From JBBIKU01 sp037445245 (GTDB lineage Bacteria > Chloroflexota > Anaerolineae > Anaerolineales > Anaerolineaceae): DNA of 40,670 bases. The stretch covers positions 1 to 40,670 of the forward strand of contig JBBIKU010000004.1 of the NCBI GenBank assembly GCA_037445245.1. The letters are read 5' to 3'. Positions within the stretch are counted from its first letter, which is position 1; the number at the start of each line of letters is the position of its first letter. The translations under genes were made by a program, and so were the position numbers. The notes under the pieces are model-generated. The model made no database searches, was not told the origin of the DNA, and saw nothing but the letters and a program-made list of their open reading frames with translations. Shown in pieces: positions 8,953 to 17,839 of this stretch.

Positions 8953-9789
8953 TTAAAGTCGATTCAGCACACCCAACAAAATCGATTTCAGTTTGGGGGC
9001 GATCACCTTGCCCGCTTCGAGCACCTCTTCGTGGGTGGTCAGTGTACTACCATCCAGATTGGCTTTATTGCTGATGCCCGAAATCCCCAGGACGCGCATG
9101 CCGCCGTGTCGTGCCACAATTGCCTCCGGCACAGTGGACATGCCAACGGCGTCGGCGCCGATCGCCCGCAAGAATCGCAAGTCGGCAGGGGATTCAAAGG
9201 AAGGTCCCGCCAACCCGACATACACACCCTCGCGCAGCTTAATATCCGCTTCCTTGGCTACCTGGCGCACTGTCTGATGCAGTCCACGATCATAAACCTG
9301 GCTCATATCAGGAAAACGCTCTCCCAGTTCGTCGATATTCGGTCCCCGCAGCGGATTCAAGCCAGCCATCGCCACCAACGCTAGGTGGTCGGTAAGCATC
9401 ATCAAATCACCAGGAACATAATCGGGGTTGATAGCGCCGGCGGCATTGGTCAGAAAAAGAGTCCTGATGCCGAGGCGCTGCATCACCCGCACCGGCAGCG
9501 TGACCTCATCCATGCAATACCCTTCATAATAATGCGCCCTGCCTTGCAAAACCATGACGCACTTGCCGGCGAGCATGCCAATAGCCAGCCTGCCAACATG
9601 GCCGGCTACGGTCGAAATTGGCCAGTGCGGCAACTCCGAGTAAGGGATTACATCAGCCGCCTCCACTTCTTCTGCCAGCGCGCCCAACCCCGACCCGAGA
9701 ATCATGCCAACTTCCGGTTGGTGGGAAGTCTTACGACGCACTACTTCTGTCGACTGATCGATTTGGGAAAGGGTGATAAACGATTCCAT
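8953..9789 (-). CDS. punA: Purine nucleoside phosphorylase (trimeric, PNP type I)
   Basis: A 278-residue cytosolic enzyme that phosphorolyses inosine and guanosine to the free base and ribose-1-phosphate for purine salvage. Family motifs are present in order: phosphate-loop GSGLG (residues 32-36), GRAHYYEGY near 83-91, NAAGAINPDY near 115, the base-pocket GPSFESPADLRFLRAIG, VGMSTVPEAIVARH and ISGISNKAN. Asn in the last motif is the residue that selects 6-oxopurines in trimeric PNPs, so inosine/guanosine rather than MTA is favoured (MTA phosphorylases have Asp there). The start ATG at 9789 has a strong SD (GAGGAG). It has its own -10 element at 9914-9919 and a leader of about 115 bases. Confidence 0.94.
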   Translation of the reverse strand: MESFITLSQIDQSTEVVRRKTSHQPEVGMILGSGLGALAEEVEAADVIPYSELPHWPISTVAGHVGRLAIGMLAGKCVMVLQGRAHYYEGYCMDEVTLPVRVMQRLGIRTLFLTNAAGAINPDYVPGDLMMLTDHLALVAMAGLNPLRGPNIDELGERFPDMSQVYDRGLHQTVRQVAKEADIKLREGVYVGLAGPSFESPADLRFLRAIGADAVGMSTVPEAIVARHGGMRVLGISGISNKANLDGSTLTTHEEVLEAGKVIAPKLKSILLGVLNRL

Positions 9790-9913
9790 ATTAATCTCCT
9801 CACGAATTATGCATCCGCTTCACCATACGCGGAAAACCGCTGCCCCGCGAAATTTCATGCTACCCGGCAAACGGCTGCAATGGATAAATCATGATAAATA
9901 AGTTGATTTTAAG

Positions 9914-9919
9914 ATTATA
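9914..9919 (-). promoter_or_regulatory. Candidate -10 element for punA
   Basis: TATAAT on the minus strand in the AT-rich 181-base spacer between ltaE and punA. No good -35 is found at 16-18 bases upstream, so this is a -10 call only. It would give a 5' leader of about 115-120 bases. Confidence 0.4.
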
Positions 9920-9970
9920 ACATAATCTCTGCTTGCTTCCTGCCAAGCCCAGCAGGACAGGGAGGGACAA

Positions 9971-11008
9971 TCAAGCGCACACCCGCCCAAAAGCCTGAAT
10001 CACCCGTTCGACGCCAGCATCATCGATCCAGTAATGCGTAACCAGACGAAAACGACGTTCAGCCACCACACCAACCTTAACCCCAACCGCATCCAACTCG
10101 GCGCTCACCTGCGCCGCGTTTCGACGATCGCCTTCAGCCAGTGCGACAAAAACCATGTTGGTATGCGGTGGATTGCTTTCCACGACCAATCCCTTGATTT
10201 GCGCCAGTCCCACCGCCAGCGCTTTCGCCCGACGATGATCTTGTGCCAGGTATGCTGGCATCTCTTCCAACGCCACGATGCCGGCGGCTGCCAGGATGCC
10301 CGCCTGACGCATCCCGCCCCCCAATTGCTTGCGAATACGACGTGCCCGGGCGATGAAATCTGCCGAGCCACACAACACCGAGCCAACCGGAGCGCACAAG
10401 CCTTTGCTCAAACAAAACGTCACCGAATCGAAAGGCTGTGCCAATTCAGCGGCATTTGTGCCCAGAGCGATGGCGGCATTGAAAATACGGGCGCCATCCA
10501 GATGGGTCTTCAAACCCATGGAACGCGCCAGTTCGGTCGCCTGGCGGCAATAGTCAACGCTGAGGGCTACCGCTCCACAGCGGTTGTGGGTGTTCTCGAG
10601 CACCAGCAAGCGGGAGATTGGCTGATGAAGGTCATTGGGACGGATGGCAGCGCGGATGTCCTCCAATCGCAGCGTGCCGTCAGGTTGATTGGGCCGGAGG
10701 TGCGGTTGAACACCGCCGAGAGCGGCAAGCCCACCCCCCTCATAGAGGAAAGTATGTCCCAGGTTGCCCATGATCGCCTCGTCGCCGCGGTTGCAATGGG
10801 TCAGAATCGCAGCCAAGTTGCCCATGGTGCCCGAAGGCACGAACAAACCCGCCTCCTTAGACATTTTTTCCGCCGCCAGTTCTTCCAGGCGATTGACCGT
10901 AGGATCCTCTCCATAGACGTCGTCGCCCACCACGGCGTTCGCCATTGCTGCCCGCATCGCCGGGGTTGGTTGGGTAATCGTATCGGAGCGCAGATCAACG
11001 ATGTCCAT
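9971..11008 (-). CDS. ltaE: Low-specificity L-threonine aldolase
   Basis: A 345-residue PLP enzyme of fold type I that cleaves L-threonine/allo-threonine to glycine and acetaldehyde. The N-terminus is typical (DLRSDTITQPT), followed by GDDVYGEDPTVN, the PSGTMGNL loop, and the LDGARIFNAA segment with the PLP-binding Asp. The Schiff-base lysine is K202 in CLSKGLCAPVGS. RKQLGGGMRQAG follows. Length is normal. It is the third gene of an lspA-rluD-ltaE run, 57 bases after rluD, with a weak SD. It supplies glycine, which links loosely to the GlyA-GcvT fusion elsewhere in the window. The beta-eliminating lyase family is related, but these motifs favour threonine aldolase. Confidence 0.94.
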   Translation of the reverse strand: MDIVDLRSDTITQPTPAMRAAMANAVVGDDVYGEDPTVNRLEELAAEKMSKEAGLFVPSGTMGNLAAILTHCNRGDEAIMGNLGHTFLYEGGGLAALGGVQPHLRPNQPDGTLRLEDIRAAIRPNDLHQPISRLLVLENTHNRCGAVALSVDYCRQATELARSMGLKTHLDGARIFNAAIALGTNAAELAQPFDSVTFCLSKGLCAPVGSVLCGSADFIARARRIRKQLGGGMRQAGILAAAGIVALEEMPAYLAQDHRRAKALAVGLAQIKGLVVESNPPHTNMVFVALAEGDRRNAAQVSAELDAVGVKVGVVAERRFRLVTHYWIDDAGVERVIQAFGRVCA

Positions 11009-11065
11009 GCTTATCGCTCACAAATCAGAAATTTTATTGACGTATCCAACAAATTCAGACCTGCT

Positions 11066-11986
11066 CTACTCCAGACGCTGCAGCAGCCGCGCTAAATCTT
11101 CCGAGAGAGGCGACTCAAAGACAGAAGGAGTGGTGTCGCCCGGTAACAGGATCTTCAGACGCGCCGCGTGCAAGAAATGCTGTTCAATCAGCAAGGTCGG
11201 TTTTTTGCGCCCGTAGAGGGTATCCCCCACCACGGGACACCCGATGAATGCCATGTGCAGTCGAATCTGGTGCGTCCGACCCGTCAGCGGATGCACCTCC
11301 AGCAAGGTGTGAGAAGCAAAACATTGACGGGTGAAATACTCACTGATAGCCTCCCTGCCGCGCCCGGGCGGCAACACCGCCAATTTTTTGCGGTGCGCCG
11401 TGTCCCGCCCGATCGGCGCTTCCACCCGCCCTTCAGGGGTCGGTGGAGCACCGTCCACCAATGCCAGATACATCTTATCCACCTTGCGCAGCCGGAACTG
11501 GTGTTGCAACCAACGATGGGAGCGGTCGTTTTTTGCCAGCAAGATCAAACCGGAAGTATTTTTATCCAGACGGTGCACCACACCGGGTCGCTGTTCGCCG
11601 CCGATGCCTTCCAACTGCGGAGCGTGCGCCAGGGCTGCATGCACCAGCGTCCCGCGGAAATGTCCCGCCGCCGGGTGAACCACCATTCCCGCCGGCTTAT
11701 TAACCACCATCAAATCGTCATTCTCGTAAATGATGTCGAGTGGGATCGCTTCGGGAACCAGATCGGAAGGCTGGGATGGCGGTATGTGCAATTCGACCGT
11801 TTGTCCTTCTGCCAACGGATAGCCGGTTTTTACAACCACCTTCCCGTCTACCTGCGCATATCCCACCCGAATCAACCCCTGCAACCTTGAACGCGAGTAA
11901 GACGGCAAACGGGAAGCCAGGTATTTGTCCAGCCGTTCACCCGGCTCGCCGGTAAAGTTGAAGCAGACGTTTTCTTCACCACTCAA
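11066..11986 (-). CDS. RluD-family 23S rRNA pseudouridine synthase
   Basis: A 306-residue RNA-modifying enzyme with an N-terminal S4 RNA-binding domain (about residues 17-75) and a RluA/RluD catalytic domain. The catalytic Asp is D141 in HRLDKNTSGLILLAKND. The downstream PLTGRTHQIRLHMAFIGCP and GDTLYG motifs are also typical. S4 plus RluD domain suggests helix 69 of 23S rRNA as the target, but the target is inferred only from the family. Its start is a TTG at 11986 that overlaps the lspA stop codon (TTGA), the usual lspA-rluD coupling. The neighbour ltaE follows on the same strand. Confidence 0.93.
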   Translation of the reverse strand: MSGEENVCFNFTGEPGERLDKYLASRLPSYSRSRLQGLIRVGYAQVDGKVVVKTGYPLAEGQTVELHIPPSQPSDLVPEAIPLDIIYENDDLMVVNKPAGMVVHPAAGHFRGTLVHAALAHAPQLEGIGGEQRPGVVHRLDKNTSGLILLAKNDRSHRWLQHQFRLRKVDKMYLALVDGAPPTPEGRVEAPIGRDTAHRKKLAVLPPGRGREAISEYFTRQCFASHTLLEVHPLTGRTHQIRLHMAFIGCPVVGDTLYGRKKPTLLIEQHFLHAARLKILLPGDTTPSVFESPLSEDLARLLQRLE

Positions 11987-12528
11987 CGAACAGCTTCCCC
12001 GTCGATTTCGGAGTCTCCCTCCCCCAAGCGGAGTTTTTGCGCCGCTCCGTTTTTCTTTTTCTGCCGCTCCTGAATCCAGATACCCAGGATCAATACGGCT
12101 ACCCCAATCGTGATGCTGGCATCCGCTACGTTGAAAACCGGAAAGCTTCCCACCGAAATAAAATCGATAACGTGACCGAACGCAATACGATCAACCAGAT
12201 TCCCTAAAGCCCCACCGAGTTGCAACCCGATCGCCACCCGCAAGGGCCAATCGTTGACCGGCACGCGTGGAAAATAATAAATGATCGCAATCGAGACCGC
12301 AATCTTCAACACGGTAAACAGTTGTCCCTGATCCTGGAACAGACCAAATGCAACGCCGGTGTTATACCAGTGGACGATGCGAGCGTAGGGGGTCAGCCAT
12401 TCCCATGGCGACCAGATTTCACCCACCTGCAGGTTGGCGCGGATCAAAAATTTACTCCACTGATCCAGAAGGATCACCAACGACGCCATACCGCCTAAAA
12501 ATAAATAATTCTTCAGATAATGTTTCAA
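11983..12528 (-). CDS. lspA: Lipoprotein signal peptidase LspA
   Basis: A 181-residue integral membrane aspartic protease that removes the signal peptide of lipidated prolipoproteins. Four hydrophobic helices are visible. Conserved features are the YNTGVAFG motif (residues 55-62), GGALGNLVDRI (105-115), and the catalytic pair D122 (HVIDFI) and D136 (FNVADASITIG). The C-terminus is extended by a Lys/Glu-rich cytoplasmic tail. The start codon is TTG at 12528, supported by a GGAGG six to seven bases upstream; no in-frame ATG fits. It is coupled to the rluD-like gene by a four-base overlap. Its substrates would include the two lipoproteins predicted in this window. Confidence 0.95.
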   Translation of the reverse strand: MKHYLKNYLFLGGMASLVILLDQWSKFLIRANLQVGEIWSPWEWLTPYARIVHWYNTGVAFGLFQDQGQLFTVLKIAVSIAIIYYFPRVPVNDWPLRVAIGLQLGGALGNLVDRIAFGHVIDFISVGSFPVFNVADASITIGVAVLILGIWIQERQKKKNGAAQKLRLGEGDSEIDGEAVR

Positions 12529-12642
12529 GCGATTCCTCCAATCAGCTTACCTTTACATTTTAACCGATTTTCCCCATTCACCCGATAATTGGCAAATAGC
12601 CTGTCTAAAAGGACGACGCGGCGCTCAAATAGCCCTCAAAGC

Positions 12643-12677
12643 AAAACTGGCGGCAATGCCCCCGCCAGTTTTTTTCT
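12643..12677 (-). terminator. Intrinsic terminator after ileS (potentially bidirectional)
   Basis: An 11-bp perfect stem (AAAACTGGCGG at 12643-12653 with CCGCCAGTTTT at 12662-12672) and an 8-base loop lie 83 bases after the ileS stop. On the minus strand it is followed by TTTTGCTTTG; on the plus strand by a longer T-run. It separates ileS from lspA. Confidence 0.8.
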
Positions 12678-12759
12678 TAACAAGTCAGCCATGGAATGGG
12701 ATTGCCACTGTTTTCATTCCAGACTGTCCCATGGCGCCCAACATCGCAGGTGCTCCCAA

Positions 12760-15700
12760 TCACCCCTTGACCCGGGTCAAAGCAATGGTCACCGTTTCAC
12801 CATCAAAACGATCGCTGCTGGTAGGCAGCCCCGGCGGCGCCTTGCCGGCTTTCAGTTCCACCGTCAGCGTCTCGCCTTTCACATAATCCTGGAAAGCGGC
12901 GAGTGCCTTGCCGAGACCGTCGCTGGCATCATAATACAACACAATACGGTCGGAGATATCCAGGTCAGCTTGCTTGCGCAGGTCCTGCACCCGCCGCACA
13001 AATTCGCGTGCCAGTCCCTCTTGCACCAGTTCTGGGGTCAGCTCGGTAACCAACGCTGCCAGATATGCCCCGTCCGCTGCAACCGCGAATCCGCTGCGAG
13101 CCAGGGTGCGCACTTCCACTTCTTCAGGCAGGATTTCGTAGGTATCGCCTTCGGCACTCACCTGCAGGCTTTCTCCCGCCAGCAGACGCTTGGCAGTATC
13201 CTCCGCAGGCAGCGCCAGGATGGATTCGCGAATAGCGGGGAAGCGTCTGCCGTATTTTTGCCCCAACTGCTTGGGAAGCGGGTTGAGGCTGAAATCGGCA
13301 GCCTCGCCGGCGGTATCCAGCGTGCGCACGGTCTTTACATTCAGCTCATCGGCAAGCAAATCGGCATAACGGGTGACAACCGTTTGCTCCTCAGCGCTGC
13401 CCACTGAGAAAGCCGCTTCTGCCAGCGGTTGGCGTACCTTGCGATTGGCTTTGTTGCGGGCTGCATGTCCCAGCGAAGCCAGCTTCATCACCAATGTCAT
13501 CTCGCGGTTCAATCCCTCATCGATCAGGGTTGTGTCCGCTTTGATCCAATCTGCCAGGTGCACCGAGATCGGCGCCAGCACATCCACCGAACGCACCAAG
13601 TTCTGGTATATCTCATCGGCGATGAAGGGCATCGAAGGCGCCAGTAGTTTACCCACTGTCACCAGCGCTTCATACAGGGTGGCATAGGCAGCCTGTTTGT
13701 CGGCATCCGAGCCGCTCTTCCAGAAACGCCGTCGCGAACGGCGCAGGTACCAGTTGGAGAGCTGATCGATAAAACCTTCGATCGGGCGCGTGGCAGCGAG
13801 CACATCATAACGCTCATAAGCCTCGGTAACATCCCGCACCAGGGCATGCAACGCCGAACGAAGCCAACGATCGAGCGGGCTGTAGGCAATCTGCGCCGAT
13901 CGATCCGGTTGCCAGCCGTCCAGATTGGCATAGGTGACGAAGAAAGAATAGGTATTCCAGAGAGTGAGCGTGAAATTGCGCACCACCTCAGCCACCAAAT
14001 CGTTCGAGAAACGCCGTTCCTGCCCGGGCGGGCTGGCAGTGTACAGATACCAGCGGATGGCATCAGCGCCGTGTTGGTTGAGCACGTCCCAAGGGTCAAC
14101 CACATTGCCCCGCGATTTGGACATCTTCTGCCCTTCTCCATCGAGGATTAAGCCCAAACAAATGACATTGCGGAAGCATTCCTGATCGAACAGCAAAGTG
14201 CTGATGGCGTGCAGGGAATAGAACCAACCGCGGGTCTGATCGACCGCTTCGCAAATGTAGTCGGCTGGATACTGTTGTTGGAATATCTCTTCATTTTCGA
14301 ACGGATAATGCCACTGCGCCACCGGCATCGAACCCGAATCGAACCACACGTCGATTAATTCCGGCACGCGCTGCATGCTCCTGCCACAATCGGGGCAAGA
14401 AAAGCGGATCTCGTCCACGTGAGGGCGGTGCAGATCGAGTTCCGCCAGATCGCGCCCCGCCAGCCTGGAAAGTTCCTCCACCGAGCCGACGCACAACTGG
14501 TTGTGACAGCCCTGGCACTCCCACACCGGTAAGGGTGTGCCCCAGTAGCGCTCACGTCCGAGCGCCCAGTCGATATTATTTTCCAGCCAGTTGCCAAACC
14601 TGCCGCGCTTGAAGTGACCCGGATACCAGTTGATGCGTTCGTTCAACGCCACCAGTCGGTCTTTGTGGGCGCTTGTGCGAATGTACCAGGTCGGGCGGGC
14701 GTAATACAACAGCGGGGTATTGCAACGCCAGCAAAACGGGTAGNNNNNNNNNNTAGGTGTGCGTGTAAGTGCCTGCCCGGAAAAGCAGCCCGCGCTCATC
14801 CAGGTCTTTAGTGATGAAGGGGTCGGCGTCCTTGACAAAACGTCCGCTCCACGGACGCACATCCGGAATAAAGGTGCCGTCTTCAGCCACCGTCATCAGA
14901 ATCGGCAGGTCTTCCTCCAGGGCCACCTGCATGTCTTCCGCCCCAAAAGCCGGAGCAATGTGTACCAAGCCTGTCCCATCCTCGGTGGTCACGAAGTCTC
15001 CCAGCACCACATAGTAGGNNNNNNNNNNNNNNNNNNNNNNNNNNNNNNNNNNNNNNNNNNNNNNNNNNNNNNNTTTCCCCTTGAGGTGTTTCCCTTTATA
15101 GCGTTCAACCACCTTAACCGTTTCAGCGCCGAAGACCTTCTCTATCAGCGCCTCTGCCAGGATCAGACGTTCACTGCCGCCTTCCGGCAAACTGCGTTCC
15201 ACCGTGACATAGTCGATATTGGGGTGTGCCGCAACCGCAACGTTGCCCGGCAACGTCCAGGGGGTGGTCGTCCAAACCAACAGCGAGGTGTGGGGCACGC
15301 CCACCAGCGGCAGGCGCACGAAAACCGAGGGGTCAACCGCCTCGTCATAACCCAGCGCCACCTCGTGGTCGGAAAGCGGCGTTCCGCAACGGGGGCAGTA
15401 CGGCACCACTTTGAATCCCTGGTAAAGCAATCCCTTCTCCCAGAAGCTTTTTAAGATCCACCAGATCGATTCGATATATTCGTTCTTGTAGGTGATGTAA
15501 GCCGTATCAAAATCAACCCAGAAGGCGATGCGTTCGGTTAAACGTTCCCATTCTTTAATATAGGTGAACGCCGATTCGCGGCATAACTCATTGAATTTAG
15601 CAATACCAAACGATTCGATTTGCTGTTTGTTGTTAAAGCCCAGTTTCTTCTCGACCTCGATTTCAACCGGCAGCCCATGCGTATCCCAGCCGCCTCGCCG

Positions 15701-15940
15701 GATGACGTGATAACCACACATTGTTTTGTAGCGCGGAAAGATATCTTTGAACACCCGTGAAAGCACATGGTGCACTCCCGGCTTGCCGTTGGCGGTGGGC
15801 GGTCCCTCGTAAAACACGTACTCCGGTCCGCCCTGACGCGTGCTCATCGACTTTTCGAAAACCTTGTGGGTCTTCCAATGCCGCAGCACACCTTCCTCCA
15901 TCAAGGTCACGTTCAGCTTCGGTGAAACCGATTTGAACAT
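12760..15940 (-). CDS. ileS: Isoleucyl-tRNA synthetase, IleS2/eukaryote-like type
   Basis: Charges tRNA-Ile with isoleucine and edits valine. The gene is cut by a 55-N gap (15019-15073) and a 10-N placeholder (14744-14753) that breaks the frame; joining the flanks at their shared TAG restores one frame of about 1055 residues. The class I first signature is GVHH at residues 55-58 rather than HxGH; GWDTHGLPVEIEVEKKLG follows. WTTTPWTLPGN marks the CP1 editing domain and GQKMSKSRGN is the KMSKS loop. The C-terminus is of the long type without the bacterial IleS1 zinc finger. Start is the ATG at 15940 with GGAGG four bases upstream; the frame also stays open into the T-box leader, but that part is not protein. 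Expression is controlled by the T-box upstream. Confidence 0.95.
14744..14753. other. Assembly placeholder gap (10 N)
   Basis: Ten N between contig ends that both read TAG (14741-14743 and 14754-14756). Merging the two copies gives an uninterrupted IleS frame (residues T-H-T-Y-P-F-C across the join), so probably no bases are missing and the contigs overlap. Confidence 0.85.
15019..15073. other. Assembly gap (55 N) in ileS
   Basis: A run of N in the CP1 editing-domain region. The nominal length keeps the ileS frame. Confidence 1.
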
Positions 15941-15981
15941 ACTTCCTCCTTGTTCCTGACGATATGCGATAAGTGCAAAAT

Positions 15982-16256
15982 AAAAAACCTCGTCCTCTAC
16001 AGGGACGAGATTGGTTTCCCGCGGTACCACCCCGTTTCCCGTCCAATGACGGGCGCTCACCCAGACACACCATGTTTCCTCATGTCTGCGCCCGAATAAC
16101 GGTCGGCGAAATCGGCGCACCTACTGGCGGAAAACCCGCGTTCAGATTGCAGCTCCGGAAGGATTTTCAGTTTATCCGACTGCCCCGCCTCGCACCAACC
16201 CGGGTTCGCTGCCAGCCCGCAATAAACCTACTCGTTTCCATCTCCGCTTTTGAATG
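15982..16256 (-). promoter_or_regulatory. T-box riboswitch leader of ileS
   Basis: A tRNA-sensing leader that lets ileS transcription through when uncharged tRNA-Ile accumulates. The conserved T-box core GGGGTGGTACCGCGGG is at about 16018-16034 on the minus strand. Just downstream is an intrinsic terminator: stem CTCGTCC/GGACGAG with a 7-base loop, then TTTTTT (15982-16009). The 5' part holds Stem I, with AGTAGG near its base, a GGTGCGAG distal-loop motif, and a candidate AUC isoleucine specifier at 16162-16164 inside CTGAAAATCC, just before CCGGAGC. A consensus promoter is directly upstream. The leader is about 315 bases from predicted start to the ileS ATG. Confidence 0.93.
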
Positions 16257-16262
16257 AAACTG

Positions 16263-16291
16263 ATTATCTCATAACTGCTTCTAGCGGTCAA
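16263..16291 (-). promoter_or_regulatory. Sigma-70-type promoter of ileS T-box transcript
   Basis: TTGACC (16286-16291) and GATAAT (16263-16268) on the minus strand with a 17-base spacer. The predicted start, near 16256, is where the T-box leader should begin. Confidence 0.8.
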
Positions 16292-16796
16292 TTGCCCTTG
16301 ATGAGAATATTCAGTCTTCCTTTTTTTGGGGGGGAATCAGGGCGTGGATTCAACGCATCAATGCAACCTTGGGGTAATCGAAAAACGATCGGCATCCAAT
16401 CATCACGGTAGGCGGAATCGTCGATCCCGGCTACAATCCGCCGCGCCCCAAGTCTGCCGAAGAGCGGGTTCGCCACGCCGATCGGTTCGAATTATGCTAT
16501 CATTCGGCTGTGATCTGGCAGCCGAGACGACCTCAATCAACAATCCTGCCGGCGTTCCTTCAGACTAACCCGGACTTACCACCGACACACGCCATTATCG
16601 GTGTTTTAAAAGGTGATTTCTCGAAATCAGTCGCTGGCGGCGCCATTCATCGTCTGCCGGCTCGATGCGATGCCAAGCGCGGCAGCTATAGCGCTGCCAC
16701 CTTCCTAATAACTGGCAAATCTCGTTTTTTAGTCCAAAATGATAAACGGGCATTTTTGCGACGTGACCGAGCTAACCGAGAAAGGTTGAAGCACCC
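16292..16796. other. 505-base stretch with no supported gene
   Basis: Divergent intergenic region between the ileS promoter and the DUF1003 gene. Short open frames exist on both strands (a 62-codon one at 16288-16476 minus, a 96-codon one at 16510-16800 plus), but neither shows a recognisable domain or good SD. No tRNA-like fold or repeat array is apparent. Confidence 0.5.
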
Positions 16797-17435
16797 ATGA
16801 TGAACAAGCAACTGCACGAACTGGCGGAAAAGCATTTCAGCAAAGATCTAGATTCGCTGACAGAGCATGAAAGGCGTATTGTTCAACACCTCAAAGATCG
16901 CAAACACGTCAGCCGCAACACCAATCGCGAATTTGAAGAGAAACTGACCGTTGGACAAAAGATCGCCGATAAAATTGCAGCCTTCGGTGGTTCATGGACA
17001 TTCATCCTCATCTACCTTTGCATCCTATTTTTATGGATTCTGGCTAACTCGTATCTCCTTCTTCGCTGGGGCAAACCCTTTGACCCATACCCTTATATCC
17101 TGTTGAATCTTTTCCTTTCCATGCTGGCCTCAATTCAGGCGCCGATCATCTTGATGTCACAAAATCGACAGGCAACAAAGGACAGGCTGGAAGCTGCTCA
17201 TGATTACGAGGTTAACCTGAAAGCTGAGTTTGAAATCCTTGGCTTGCATGAAAAAATCGATGAATTACGCGAAAAGAAATGGACTGAATTGCTATTACTA
17301 CAACAAGAAGAGATTCAAATGCTGACAAAACTGTTGGATAAGCACAATGGTCAGGCGAAGGCAGCTAATGGCAGAATTAAAAACCAAACCAACCCAAAAA
17401 CGCGTAACCGATTTCATCGACGCAATAACGGATGA
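16797..17435 (+). CDS. DUF1003 membrane protein
   Basis: A 212-residue protein with a basic, charged N-terminal third (about residues 1-55, KHFSKDLDSLTEHERRIVQH), two TM helices at about 68-88 and 100-120 separated by a short loop (LRWGKPFDPYPYI), and a long charged C-terminal helix that may be a coiled coil (ATKDRLEAAHDYEVNLKAEF). The helix pair with MLASIQAPIILMSQNRQ fits DUF1003, whose function is not known. The start is ATG 16797 or the adjacent ATG 16800; the SD is weak (AAGG, 12 bases away). Its last 22 codons overlap the DUF1801 gene by 68 bases, and the Arg/Asn-rich tail looks unselected, so the true functional end may be earlier. The gene looks less GC-rich than its neighbours. Confidence 0.82.
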   Translation: MMNKQLHELAEKHFSKDLDSLTEHERRIVQHLKDRKHVSRNTNREFEEKLTVGQKIADKIAAFGGSWTFILIYLCILFLWILANSYLLLRWGKPFDPYPYILLNLFLSMLASIQAPIILMSQNRQATKDRLEAAHDYEVNLKAEFEILGLHEKIDELREKKWTELLLLQQEEIQMLTKLLDKHNGQAKAANGRIKNQTNPKTRNRFHRRNNG

Positions 17436-17790
17436 ACCGCGAAAGAACGACTGCAAAGCCGTTCTGCAACTCATGAAGGATGTAACAGGAGCAGAACCCC
17501 AAATGTGGGGCGAAAGCATCGTGGGTTTCGGACGTTATCGATACAAATATGAGAGCGGCAGAGAAGGGGAATGGATGATGACGGGTTTTTCACCACGAAA
17601 GAACAGCCTGACTCTCTACATTATGCCCGGCTTCGAACCTTTTAGCGATCTGATGCAACGCTTGGGCAGGTACAAACTCGGAAAATCCTGCCTTTACCTC
17701 AAGAAGCTCGAAGATGTGGATATCGACGTCCTGAAAGAGTTGCTTGTAAAATCCATCGAAATGATGGCGGATAAGCGGGTTGACCGATAA
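17368..17790 (+). CDS. DUF1801 (YdhG-like) protein
   Basis: A 140-residue cytosolic protein of the DUF1801 family. It begins MAELKTKPTQKRVTDFIDAI and has the family pattern DCKAVLQLMKDVTGAEPQMWGESIVGFGRYRY, then FSPRKNSLTLYIMPGF and a C-terminal helix with LGRYKLGKSCLYLKKLEDVDI. Biochemical function is not established. The ATG at 17368 is preferred over an upstream non-ATG start at 17347 because of GAAGG six bases before it. It overlaps the end of the DUF1003 gene by 68 bases in another frame. It converges on the lytic transglycosylase gene with a 49-base gap. Confidence 0.88.
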   Translation: MAELKTKPTQKRVTDFIDAITDEPRKNDCKAVLQLMKDVTGAEPQMWGESIVGFGRYRYKYESGREGEWMMTGFSPRKNSLTLYIMPGFEPFSDLMQRLGRYKLGKSCLYLKKLEDVDIDVLKELLVKSIEMMADKRVDR

Positions 17791-17839
17791 GACATAACGG
17801 CTGAAGCGGACTCGCCCATCAAAATTAATCCGATGTCCT

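Noticed and set aside
10034..11095. 353-codon open frame on the plus strand
   Set aside because: Antisense to ltaE, which has the PLP lysine and the full set of family motifs.
15941..16120. Extension of IleS by 60 residues at the N-terminus
   Set aside because: This segment is the T-box antiterminator, terminator and spacer; the ATG at 15940 has a strong SD.
16288..16476. 62-codon open frame on the minus strand
   Set aside because: No SD, no recognisable domain, and it lies across the region just upstream of the ileS promoter.
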